Positions 6,938-14,243 of a stretch of DNA of 64,000 nucleotides are shown here, piece after piece. The DNA comes from Streptomyces sp. Ag109_O5-1 (lineage in GTDB: Bacteria; Actinomycetota; Actinomycetes; Streptomycetales; Streptomycetaceae): positions 7,564,001 through 7,628,000 of the forward strand of contig NZ_RKQF01000001.1 in assembly GCF_003814875.1 (NCBI RefSeq), given 5' to 3'. Each line of letters starts with the position of its first letter. Within the stretch, counting starts at the first letter, position 1. The notes under the pieces are model-generated. The model saw nothing but the letters and a program-made list of their open reading frames with translations. It was not told the DNA's origin and searched no databases. Made by a program: the position numbers and the translations under genes.

Positions 6938-7504
6938 GTGGACAACGACGTCTCTGCGGGAAGCGGAACCACTACCGTGGCCGGCCGACTCGCCCTGGGA
7001 ATCACCCTGTTGGCGTTCGGCCTCGGCACCACCGGCGTGATCGACAACGTCACCACATCCGACGCCGTGTCAGTCGCCCACTACGTGGGCGGAGTCGCCC
7101 TCTTCCTCGTCGGCCTGTTGGCCTTCCGTGACCGTGACACCGCGAACGGCACGGGCTATGTGGCCCTCGGAGCCCTCTGGTTCACCTGGGCCGTCTCGGC
7201 CGACGGCCACGCCACGGCCAACGGGGCCGGGCTCTTCCTGCTCCTCTTCGCCCTCGTGGCCCTGTCGTTGACCCTCGCGGGCGGGGACCAGCTCGGACAG
7301 GCCATGCACGGGCTGCTGTTCCTGGCGATGCTCGTTCTCGCCGTCGCCCAGTTCGCCGACAGTTCGTCACTGACCAAGGTCGGAGGCTGGGTTGCGGTGG
7401 CCGCGGGGGCGGTGGCCTGGTACGCGGCGACCGCGGCGCTCGCGCACTGGCCGACGGTGCTGCCCAGGCGGGCTGCCGGCCGTGGGGTGACGGCCCACGG
7501 CTGA
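6938..7504 (+). CDS. GPR1/FUN34/YaaH-family membrane protein (acetate/succinate transporter type)
   Basis: A 188-residue integral membrane protein with a GTG start behind GAAGGGA. Six hydrophobic segments (around 15-35, 45-62, 73-88, 95-115, 122-140 and 147-168) are separated by short loops. The pattern and size match the acetate uptake transporter (AceTr, YaaH) family. Motifs include LALGITLLAFGLGTTGV near the N terminus and LGALWFTWAVSADG mid-protein. Characterised family members move acetate or succinate with protons, but streptomycete members are not well studied, so the substrate is inferred. It probably has its own promoter. A terminator follows at 7554. Confidence 0.75.
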   Translation: MDNDVSAGSGTTTVAGRLALGITLLAFGLGTTGVIDNVTTSDAVSVAHYVGGVALFLVGLLAFRDRDTANGTGYVALGALWFTWAVSADGHATANGAGLFLLLFALVALSLTLAGGDQLGQAMHGLLFLAMLVLAVAQFADSSSLTKVGGWVAVAAGAVAWYAATAALAHWPTVLPRRAAGRGVTAHG

Positions 7505-7553
7505 AACGGCAGCCGACGCCGGGGAGTTGGGCGGCCCCGGCGATCCAATGAGC

Positions 7554-7590
7554 GGACCCCTCCGTTGCCGATGGCACACGTGAGGGGTCC
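7554..7590 (+). terminator. Terminator after the YaaH-type gene
   Basis: GGACCCCTC (7554-7562) pairs perfectly with GAGGGGTCC (7582-7590) around a 19-base loop, 50 bases after the stop codon. GTTCGGTTGT follows, a poor U-tract typical of high-GC genomes. Confidence 0.75.
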
Positions 7591-7604
7591 GTTCGGTTGT
7601 CCGG

Positions 7605-7716
7605 CCCGTGCGGGTGGGCGGGGCCGTTCGCGCCGTTCCCCGCGCCCCTAAAAGAAGGGGTGTTGCACAAGCGCCCCTCAGGGGCGCGGGGAACTGCGCG
7701 ACCAGCCCCCGCCGGC
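7605..7716. repeat. Dispersed Streptomyces intergenic hairpin repeat, copy 1
   Basis: Fifteen-base arms GTTCCCCGCGCCCCT (7635-7649) and AGGGGCGCGGGGAAC (7680-7694) form a long hairpin, followed by TGCGCGACCAGCCCCC. The same CGCGGGGAACTGCGCGA core recurs in many Streptomyces intergenic regions. Related copies in this window are at 47332 and 58348. It sits between convergent genes and probably also terminates glmS. Confidence 0.8.
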
Positions 7717-7734
7717 CCGCACATTCAAACGGTC

Positions 7735-9552
7735 CTACTCCACCGTCACCGACTTCGCGAGGTTCCGCGGCTTGTCGATGTCGCGGCCCAGGGCCTTCGC
7801 CGTGTGGTAGGCGAGGAGCTGGAGGGGGATGCCCATCAGGATCGCGTCGAGCTCGTCCTCGTTCTTCGGGACGACGATCGTGTGGTCCGCCTTCTCCTGG
7901 TGCTGGTGGGCCACCGCCAGGATCTTGCCGCTGCGGGCCTTGATCTCCTCCAGGGCCGCGCGGTTCTTCTCCAGGAGGTCGTCGTCGGGGACGATCGCCA
8001 CCGTCGGCAGGGCGGGCTCGATGAGGGCCAGGGGGCCGTGCTTGAGCTCGGACGCCGGGTAGGCCTCCGCGTGGATGTAGGAGACCTCCTTCAGCTTCAG
8101 GGAGGCCTCGCGGGCCACCGGGTAGCCCCGGACGCGGCCGATGAACAGCATCGAGCGGGCCTCGGCGAACTCCGCCGCCAGCTTCTCGATCTCCGCCTCC
8201 TGGGCGAGGATCTCCGAGATCTGGGCGGGCAGCTTGCGCAGGCCCTCGATGATCCGCTTGCCGTCGCGGACCGAGAGGTCGCGGATCCGGCCCAGGTGCA
8301 GGGCGAGGAGCGCGAAGGCGACCGTGGTGTTGGTGAAGCACTTGGTGGAGACCACACAGACCTCGGGGCCCGCGTGGACGTACGTGCCGCCGTCCGCCTC
8401 CCGCGCGATCGCCGAACCCACCACGTTCACCACGCCCAGCACCCGCGCGCCCTTGCGCTTCAGCTCCTGGACGGCGGCGAGGACGTCGTACGTCTCACCG
8501 GACTGGGAGACCGCGATGTACAGGGTGTCGGGGTCGACCACCGGGTTGCGGTAGCGGAACTCGGAGGCCGGCTCGGCGTCCGCGGGGATACGGGCCAGCT
8601 CCTCGATCAGCTGGGCGCCGATCATGCCCGCGTGGTACGACGTGCCGCAGCCGAGGATCTTCACCCGGCGCACGGCGCGCGCGTCACGGGCGTCCAGGTT
8701 GAGGCCGCCGAGGTGCACCGTGGAGAAGCGGTCGTCGATCCGGCCGCGCAGCACGCGGTCGACCGCGTCGGGCTGCTCGAAGATCTCCTTGTGCATGTAG
8801 GTGTCGTGGCCGCCCATGTCGTACGACTCGGCCTCCCACTCCACGGTGGTCGGCTCGGCCGTCGTCCGGGTGCCCTCGGTGGTGTAGGTCCGGAAGTCGT
8901 CGGCCTTGAGGGTGGCCATCTCGCCGTCGTCGAGGGTCACTATCTGGCGGGTGTGGGTGACCAGGGCCGCGATGTCCGAGGCGACGAACATCTCCTTGTC
9001 GCCGATGCCGAGGACCACCGGGGAGCCGTTGCGGGCGACCACGATGCGCTCGGGGAAGTCCGCGTGCATGACCGCGATGCCGTACGTGCCCTCGATCAGG
9101 CGCAGCGCCTGGCGGACCCGCTCCTCCAGGGTCTCCGCCGAGGCACGGGCGATGAGGTGGGTGAGGACCTCGGTGTCGGTCTCGGAGAGGAACTCGACGC
9201 CGTCCGCCTCCAGCTTGCGGCGCAGCTCCGAGGCGTTGTCGATGATGCCGTTGTGGACGACGGCGACCTTCTGGTCGGCCGACATGTGCGGGTGGGCGTT
9301 CACGTCGGACGGCGCGCCGTGGGTGGCCCAGCGGGTGTGGGCGATACCGGTCGTGCCCTTGAAACGCGCCGGGACCTTCGCCTCCAGGTCGCGGACCCGG
9401 CCCTTGGCCTTCACCATCTTCAGGCCGCCGGTCTTCGGCGTGGTCACGACGATGCCCGCCGAGTCGTAACCGCGGTATTCCAGCCGCTGGAGACCTTCGA
9501 GGAGAAGGGGGGCGACATCGCGCTTACCGATGTATCCGACAATTCCGCACAT
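7735..9552 (-). CDS. glmS: Glutamine-fructose-6-phosphate aminotransferase (isomerising)
   Basis: GlmS (605 residues) makes glucosamine-6-phosphate from fructose-6-phosphate and glutamine, the entry to peptidoglycan amino sugars. Cys2 of MCGIVGY is the N-terminal nucleophile of the class II glutamine amidotransferase domain (about 1-230), with RLEYRGYDSAG and HTRWATHG. Two SIS domains follow: about 285-420 (ILGCGTSYHAG; SQSGETYDV) and 455-595 (FIGRVRGYPVAREASLKLKEVSYIHAEAY). The C-terminal SVTVE tail is canonical. It is 20 bases downstream of a small conserved gene on the same strand, so the two are probably co-transcribed. Streptomyces often carry two glmS genes; this is the copy beside adpA and des. 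Confidence 0.96.
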   Translation of the reverse strand: MCGIVGYIGKRDVAPLLLEGLQRLEYRGYDSAGIVVTTPKTGGLKMVKAKGRVRDLEAKVPARFKGTTGIAHTRWATHGAPSDVNAHPHMSADQKVAVVHNGIIDNASELRRKLEADGVEFLSETDTEVLTHLIARASAETLEERVRQALRLIEGTYGIAVMHADFPERIVVARNGSPVVLGIGDKEMFVASDIAALVTHTRQIVTLDDGEMATLKADDFRTYTTEGTRTTAEPTTVEWEAESYDMGGHDTYMHKEIFEQPDAVDRVLRGRIDDRFSTVHLGGLNLDARDARAVRRVKILGCGTSYHAGMIGAQLIEELARIPADAEPASEFRYRNPVVDPDTLYIAVSQSGETYDVLAAVQELKRKGARVLGVVNVVGSAIAREADGGTYVHAGPEVCVVSTKCFTNTTVAFALLALHLGRIRDLSVRDGKRIIEGLRKLPAQISEILAQEAEIEKLAAEFAEARSMLFIGRVRGYPVAREASLKLKEVSYIHAEAYPASELKHGPLALIEPALPTVAIVPDDDLLEKNRAALEEIKARSGKILAVAHQHQEKADHTIVVPKNEDELDAILMGIPLQLLAYHTAKALGRDIDKPRNLAKSVTVE

Positions 9553-9572
9553 ATATAGGTGTTCCGTATTCC

Positions 9573-9866
9573 TCAGCCGTAGACGATGCGGCGCAGCTGC
9601 CGGAGGGTGAGCTCCGGCGGTGCGACCGCCCTGTACTGCAGATCCGCCGCGATCCGGTCGAAGATCTCCGCGTTCACCAGGCCTTCCGCCTGCAGCTCGC
9701 GGTGGCGGCGCCGGACGTAGTCGCCGGCCGTCTCGTCGAAGTAGGCGAGCACGTCCTGGATCACCCGCAGCGCCTCGCCCCGGCTCAGGGGCGTGGACCG
9801 CGTCAGATGATCAACGAGTTCGTCGTGCACCCGGTAGATCCTGAAGTACCGGCGTCGGTTTCGCAA
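9573..9866 (-). CDS. Small conserved protein upstream of glmS
   Basis: A 97-residue, highly charged protein with a predicted all-helical fold (HDELVDHLTRSTPLSRGEALRVIQDVLAYFDETAGDYVRRRHRELQAEG). The start is TTG at 9866, with AGGA five bases upstream. A GTG at 9830 would give 85 residues. There are no signal, membrane segment or Cys residues. The hairpin GCCCGATTCCGGGC at 9874-9887 lies directly upstream. I recognise no functional family. It is conserved in position before glmS as far as I can recall for streptomycetes, and it is transcribed toward glmS with a 20-base gap, so a link to amino-sugar metabolism is possible but unproven. Confidence 0.6.
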   Translation of the reverse strand: MRNRRRYFRIYRVHDELVDHLTRSTPLSRGEALRVIQDVLAYFDETAGDYVRRRHRELQAEGLVNAEIFDRIAADLQYRAVAPPELTLRQLRRIVYG

Positions 9867-9917
9867 GAATCCTGCCCGATTCCGGGCAACGGTCTGTTGA
9901 ATCTCTTATGGGGCTCT

Positions 9918-9939
9918 GTTCGCAGCCTGTCCATCCTGT
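9918..9939 (+). promoter_or_regulatory. Candidate PHO box (PhoP site) before the phosphatase gene
   Basis: Two adjoining 11-base units, GTTCGCAGCCT and GTCCATCCTGT, fit the GTTCACC-N4 direct-repeat pattern of Streptomyces PhoP sites (6/7 and 5/7 matches). They lie 42 bases before the ATG of a secreted acid phosphatase, where PhoP activation under phosphate starvation would be expected. The similarity is moderate, so this is a prediction. Confidence 0.4.
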
Positions 9940-9980
9940 GTCTTGCGCCACGTTGCTTGTGGAGACGATTTTCAGACGCC

Positions 9981-11561
9981 ATGGACATTCCTCGTATGGG
10001 CGTACCCGACAAGCTCGCCGACCGCATGAGCATGGCCGAGCAGCACGAGTACCTCCGCGCCAAGTTCTCCCGGCGCTCCATGATCAGAGGCGGCGCCGTC
10101 ACCCTCGGCGCTGTCACGGGCGGCTCCTTCGTCATGGGCGGCACCGCCCAGGCCGCCGTCCCCACGCAGTCCACCGCCCCCGCCACCGAGCAGGTCGACG
10201 GCGCCCTCGTCGCCCCGTTCGGCCGCCACCTCGCCTTCGGCAACGACCCGAGCTCGGAGATGACGATCTCCTGGCAGGTCCCCGTCGCCGTCAAGAAGCC
10301 CTTCGTGCGCATAGGCGCCCACCCCTGGGACCTCTCGCGCAAGATCGAGGCCGAGGTCCGCACCCTCTACACGCCGGCCGGCGTCGGCGCCAGCGGCGAC
10401 CACACCCAGTACTACCTGCACGCGCAGCTGGCCAACCTGCGCCCCGGCAGGACCTACTACTACGGCGTCGGCCACGAGGGCTTCGACCCGGCCGAGTCCC
10501 ACCTCCTCGGCACCCTGGGCACCTTCACCACCGCGCCCGACTGCAAGACGCCGTTCACCTTCACGGCCTTCGGCGACCAGGGCGTCAGCTACCACGCCCT
10601 CGCCAACGACAGCCTGATCCTCGGCCAGAACCCCAGCTTCCACCTGCACGCCGGTGACATCGCCTACGGCGACCCGGCCGGCCAGGGCAAGTCCACCGAC
10701 ACGGGCTTCGACTCGCGCACCTGGGACCAGTTCCTCTACCAGACCGAGTCCGTCGCCAAGTCCGTGCCGTGGATGGTGTCGTACGGCAACCACGACATGG
10801 AGGCCTGGTACTCGCCCAACGGCTACGGCGGCGAGGAGGCCCGCTTCACCCTGCCCGACAACGGACCGGACAAGGCGCACCTGCCCGGCGTCTACTCCTT
10901 CGTCTACGGCAACACGGCGATCATCTCGCTCGACCCGAACGACGTCTCCTTCGAGATCCCGGCCAACCTCGGCATCTCGGGCGGCACGCAGACCACGTGG
11001 TTCGAGGGCCAGCTGAAGAAGTTCCGCGCCTCGAAGGACATCGACTTCATCATCGTGTTCTTCCACCACTGCGCCTACTGCACCTCCACGGCGCACGCCT
11101 CGGAGGGGGGCGTGCGACAGGAGTGGGTGCCGCTGTTCGACAAGTACACGGTGGACCTGGTCATCAACGGCCACAACCACCAGTACGAGCGCACCGACGT
11201 CATCAAGGGCAACACCGTCGTCAAGAAGCTCCCGATCGGCGAGACGGCCTACTCCGACACCGAGGGCGTCGTCTACGTCACCGCGGGCGCGGCCGGCCGC
11301 AGCCTCTACGCGTTCACCGCCCCCGACTCCTACGAGGGCCACCTCAACGAGGTCGACTCCGTCGCCTCCTTCATCAACACCAAGGACGGCAAGGTCAACG
11401 AGACCGTCGCCTGGTCCCGGGTGCGCTACCTCAACTACTCCTTCCTGCGCGTCGACGTGGAGCCCGCCCCGCGCGGCCGCTACGCCAAGCTGAAGGTGTC
11501 GGGCATCGCCGAGACCGGCGACCGCATCGACCACTTCACGGTGGCCCGCAAGGCCAAGTAA
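9981..11561 (+). CDS. Tat-exported purple acid phosphatase-type metallophosphoesterase
   Basis: A 526-residue protein starting MDIPRMGVPDKLADR. RRSMIRGGAVTLGAV (residues 31-45), then an Ala-rich stretch ending AQAAV, is a twin-arginine signal. A fibronectin-like purple acid phosphatase N-terminal domain (about 70-175, PEVRTLYTP/QYYLHAQLANLRPGRTYYYGVG) precedes the dinuclear metal phosphoesterase domain. Visible ligand motifs are FGDQG, AGDIAYGD, SYGNHD, FFHHCAYC and NGHNHQYERT, in family order. It should release phosphate from organic esters outside the cell. The start is the ATG with no plausible signal further upstream. A candidate PHO box is just upstream, and the terminator at 11606-11637 follows. 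Confidence 0.9.
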   Translation: MDIPRMGVPDKLADRMSMAEQHEYLRAKFSRRSMIRGGAVTLGAVTGGSFVMGGTAQAAVPTQSTAPATEQVDGALVAPFGRHLAFGNDPSSEMTISWQVPVAVKKPFVRIGAHPWDLSRKIEAEVRTLYTPAGVGASGDHTQYYLHAQLANLRPGRTYYYGVGHEGFDPAESHLLGTLGTFTTAPDCKTPFTFTAFGDQGVSYHALANDSLILGQNPSFHLHAGDIAYGDPAGQGKSTDTGFDSRTWDQFLYQTESVAKSVPWMVSYGNHDMEAWYSPNGYGGEEARFTLPDNGPDKAHLPGVYSFVYGNTAIISLDPNDVSFEIPANLGISGGTQTTWFEGQLKKFRASKDIDFIIVFFHHCAYCTSTAHASEGGVRQEWVPLFDKYTVDLVINGHNHQYERTDVIKGNTVVKKLPIGETAYSDTEGVVYVTAGAAGRSLYAFTAPDSYEGHLNEVDSVASFINTKDGKVNETVAWSRVRYLNYSFLRVDVEPAPRGRYAKLKVSGIAETGDRIDHFTVARKAK

Positions 11562-11605
11562 GCAGTCACCGGCAGGGCGGTACGGGCAGTACCGGCTGTA
11601 CCGGC

Positions 11606-11637
11606 AGGCGGTCCTCACATGCGCTTGAGGACCGCCT
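11606..11637. terminator. Bidirectional terminator overlapping the DUF4429 stop codon
   Basis: AGGCGGTCCTCA (11606-11617) and TGAGGACCGCCT (11626-11637) form a perfect 12-bp stem with an 8-base loop; GTTT follows on the plus strand. The last codons and TGA stop of the DUF4429 gene are inside the stem, so it serves the convergent phosphatase gene directly and the opposite gene through the overlap. Confidence 0.75.
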
Positions 11638-12472
11638 GTTTGGCCCTCGTGAACTCCTCGTCCGTGAGCACCCCCTCGCGACGCAGTTCCCCGAGTTCAC
11701 GCAGGCGGCGCAGCAGCGCGTCGTGATCGGCCTCGGGCGCGTCCGGTACCCGGGGCGTTTCCGGTAGGGCGGCCGACGGATGCGGCAGCCGCGCCTGCAC
11801 CGCCGCCGCGACCAGCGCCATCAGCGGATCCCGCTTGAACCCCCACAGCTCCACCGCGTTGGGGTCGTACTTGGCCCGCGTCCTGACCGGGGCGCCGCGC
11901 ATCAGGAACCGCAGATGGCCGTTCTCCAGCCCGGCCGACGGCTGCCACTCCACGCCCAGGATGTCCGCGAGAGCCAGCGTCCGCGGACCGGCGGCGGCCT
12001 TCGCGTCCTCCGTCTTCCAGTTCCACTCCAGCCGCACCTGCTCCCCGTCGAACGACGCGGTGCCGTCCCCGGCGGAGACCGTCAGCGGCAGCGGCGGCCC
12101 CGGCAGCAGGTACTCGCTCACGGGCGTGCCCGGCACCTGTTCGAGGAGCAGTGCGTCCCGCACCTCGTCCGTGAAGTACTCGGCCACCCCGTACCGGTCC
12201 GCGTCCACGGTCAGCTGATAGGGGTCGTGGGGCTCGGTCAGCCGCCCGCCGGTGGCGTGCAGCAGCGGATCGGCGCCGTCCCGCAGCCGCAGCCTCAGCC
12301 GCCCGGACTTCCGGCCCTGCTCGAACGACACCCCCGCCAACGCGCCCAGCGGGACCACCAGTTCACCCAGTGTCCGGCGCAGCACACTGACGTTCTTGTC
12401 CCGCCCGGGGGTCAGCCGCAGGGCGTCTCCGTCGAAAACCCAGATGCCGTCCTTCTGGATGATTTCCGCCAT
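11615..12472 (-). CDS. DUF4429 protein with C-terminal SHOCT domain
   Basis: A 285-residue cytoplasmic protein. The start MAEIIQKDGIWVFDGDALRL at 12472 is the usual beginning of this family; a TTG 15 codons upstream is possible but unsupported. Two related beta-rich DUF4429 modules can be seen: about 10-125, beginning WVFDGDALRLTPG, and about 140-225, beginning ASFDGEQVRLEWNW. Then comes a SHOCT segment (about 255-285, LRELGELRREGVLTDEEFTRAKQAVLKRM), a short oligomerisation or processing motif at the ends of many bacterial proteins. The function is unknown. It is divergent from the GH20 gene, sharing the region with the DasR-like site, so it could share its control. Confidence 0.82.
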   Translation of the reverse strand: MAEIIQKDGIWVFDGDALRLTPGRDKNVSVLRRTLGELVVPLGALAGVSFEQGRKSGRLRLRLRDGADPLLHATGGRLTEPHDPYQLTVDADRYGVAEYFTDEVRDALLLEQVPGTPVSEYLLPGPPLPLTVSAGDGTASFDGEQVRLEWNWKTEDAKAAAGPRTLALADILGVEWQPSAGLENGHLRFLMRGAPVRTRAKYDPNAVELWGFKRDPLMALVAAAVQARLPHPSAALPETPRVPDAPEADHDALLRRLRELGELRREGVLTDEEFTRAKQAVLKRM

Positions 12473-12502
12473 GGAGGGATTGTTCCACCGGATCTGCGGG
12501 AG

Positions 12503-12518
12503 AGTGGTCTCGACCAAT
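12503..12518 (+). promoter_or_regulatory. DasR-responsive element (dre) candidate before the hexosaminidase gene
   Basis: AGTGGTCTCGACCAAT matches the dre consensus A(C/G)TGGTCTAGACCA(C/G)T at 14 of 16 positions and lies 37 bases before the GTG start of the GH20 gene. DasR is the GntR-family repressor that releases chitin and GlcNAc genes when GlcN-6-P rises. A second 5-bp palindrome GGTCA-GTCC-TGACC follows at 12521-12534, close to where the promoter should be. Confidence 0.7.
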
Positions 12519-12554
12519 CCCGGTCAGTCCTGACCACTACCGACGGGAGCGCAT

Positions 12555-14183
12555 GTGAGACCGCACCACAGAACGACTCCCCGTACCCCCCGTACCGCCC
12601 GTACCCCCCGCATGGCCCGCGTCCTCGGGTCCCTGCTGCTCGTCGCGGCGGCCGGCGCCTTCACGGTCGGCGCGACCCCGGCGGCACCGCGGGCCGCCCC
12701 GAACCCGCTCGCCCGGATCGTCCCCGCGCCCGCCTCGGTCACCCCGGGCGGATCGCCGTACCGCATCACCCGCTCCACCGCCATCGGCGTCGACGGCTCA
12801 CGGGAGGCCCGTGGAGTCGCCGAGTACCTCGCGGACCTCCTCCGCCCGTCGACCGGCTACCGGCTGCCCGTCACCACCCAGCGCCACGAGGGCATCCGAC
12901 TCCGCCTCGCCGACGGTCCGTTCGGCGCCGAGGGCTACCGCCTCGACAGCGGCCGTGACGGCGTCACCATCACCGCCGCCGCACCCGCCGGCCTCTTCCA
13001 CGGCGTCCAGACCCTGCGCCAGCTGCTCCCGGCGGCCGTCGAGAAGGACTCCGTACAGCCCGGCCCCTGGCTGGTCGCCGGCGGCACCGTCACCGACCGC
13101 CCGCGCTACGCCTACCGCGGCGCGATGCTCGACGTCTCCCGCCACTTCTTCACCGTGGCCCAGGTCAAGCGCTACATCGACCAGTTGGCCCTCTACAAGA
13201 TCAACGAACTGCACCTCCACCTCAGCGACGACCAGGGCTGGCGCATCGCCGTCGACTCCTGGCCGCGGCTCGCGGCCTACGGCGGCTCCGCCCAGGTCGG
13301 CGGCGGTACGGGCGGCCACTACACCAAGGCCGACTACCGGGAGATCGTCCGCTACGCCGCCTCCCGCTACCTGGAGGTCGTCCCCGAGATCGACATGCCC
13401 GGCCACACCAACGCGGCCCTCGCCTCCTACGCCGGCCTCAACTGCGACGGCACCGCACCGCCGCTCTACACCGGCACGGACGTCGGCTTCAGCTCCCTGT
13501 GCGTGTCGAAGCAGGTGACGTACGACTTCGTGGACGACGTCATCCGCGAACTGGCCGCCCTCACCCCCGGCCGCTACCTCCACATCGGCGGCGACGAGGC
13601 GCACTCCACCAGCCACGCGGACTACGTGACGTTCATGGACCGGGTGCAGCCCCTCGTCGCGAAGTACGGCAAGACGGTGATCGGCTGGCACCAGCTGACC
13701 GGCGCCCACCCGGTGAAGGGGGCGCTGGCCCAGTACTGGGGTCTGGACGACACCAGTGCCGACGAGAAGGCCCAGGTGGTCAAGGCCGCCCAGAACGGCA
13801 CCGGCCTGATCCTCTCGCCCGCCGACCGGGTCTACCTCGACATGAAGTACACGGAGGACACCCCGCTGGGCCAGGACTGGGCGGGACTGGTGGAGGTGAA
13901 ACGGTCGTACGACTGGGACCCGGGCAACTACCTCGCCGGAGCCCCGAGTTCCTCGATCAGGGGCGTGGAGGCGCCGCTGTGGACCGAGACCATCGTGACG
14001 AACGCCGACATCGACTACATGGCCTTTCCGCGGCTGCCGGGAGTGGCGGAGCTGGGCTGGTCACCGGCCGCCACCCACGACTGGAACGCCTACAAGGTCC
14101 GGCTCGCGGCCCAGGCCCCACGCTGGGACGCCCTCGGGATCGACTACTACCGCTCGCCGCAGGTCCCGTGGCCTGCTAAGTAG
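12555..14183 (+). CDS. Secreted GH20 beta-N-acetylhexosaminidase
   Basis: A 542-residue enzyme that removes terminal GlcNAc from chito-oligosaccharides or cell-wall fragments. The start is GTG with GGGAG upstream. The N terminus has an Arg/Thr/Pro-repeat n-region, then the hydrophobic segment VLGSLLLVAAAGAFTVGA: a Sec signal. A GH20b-type domain (about 55-175) precedes the GH20 barrel, which opens with RYAYRGAMLDVSRHFF. HIGGDEAHS holds the substrate-assisted catalytic pair Asp347-Glu348; EIDMPGHTNAAL and WGLDD/WTETI line the pocket. With the dre site upstream this fits the DasR-controlled hexosaminidase known beside the des cluster in Streptomyces. The coding repeats near the start (CCGTACCCCC) suggest slippage-prone sequence. 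Confidence 0.94.
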   Translation: MRPHHRTTPRTPRTARTPRMARVLGSLLLVAAAGAFTVGATPAAPRAAPNPLARIVPAPASVTPGGSPYRITRSTAIGVDGSREARGVAEYLADLLRPSTGYRLPVTTQRHEGIRLRLADGPFGAEGYRLDSGRDGVTITAAAPAGLFHGVQTLRQLLPAAVEKDSVQPGPWLVAGGTVTDRPRYAYRGAMLDVSRHFFTVAQVKRYIDQLALYKINELHLHLSDDQGWRIAVDSWPRLAAYGGSAQVGGGTGGHYTKADYREIVRYAASRYLEVVPEIDMPGHTNAALASYAGLNCDGTAPPLYTGTDVGFSSLCVSKQVTYDFVDDVIRELAALTPGRYLHIGGDEAHSTSHADYVTFMDRVQPLVAKYGKTVIGWHQLTGAHPVKGALAQYWGLDDTSADEKAQVVKAAQNGTGLILSPADRVYLDMKYTEDTPLGQDWAGLVEVKRSYDWDPGNYLAGAPSSSIRGVEAPLWTETIVTNADIDYMAFPRLPGVAELGWSPAATHDWNAYKVRLAAQAPRWDALGIDYYRSPQVPWPAK

Positions 14184-14196
14184 GCTGAAACCGACC

Positions 14197-14235
14197 GACG
14201 GGCTCCCCCGAGGACCGTACTCGGGGGAGCCCGTC
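14197..14235. terminator. Bidirectional terminator between the hexosaminidase gene and desD
   Basis: Perfect 16-bp inverted repeat GACGGGCTCCCCCGAG (14197-14212) and its complement (14220-14235), with a 7-base loop, between converging genes. It ends both transcripts. Confidence 0.9.
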
Positions 14236-14243
14236 TGCCTTGG

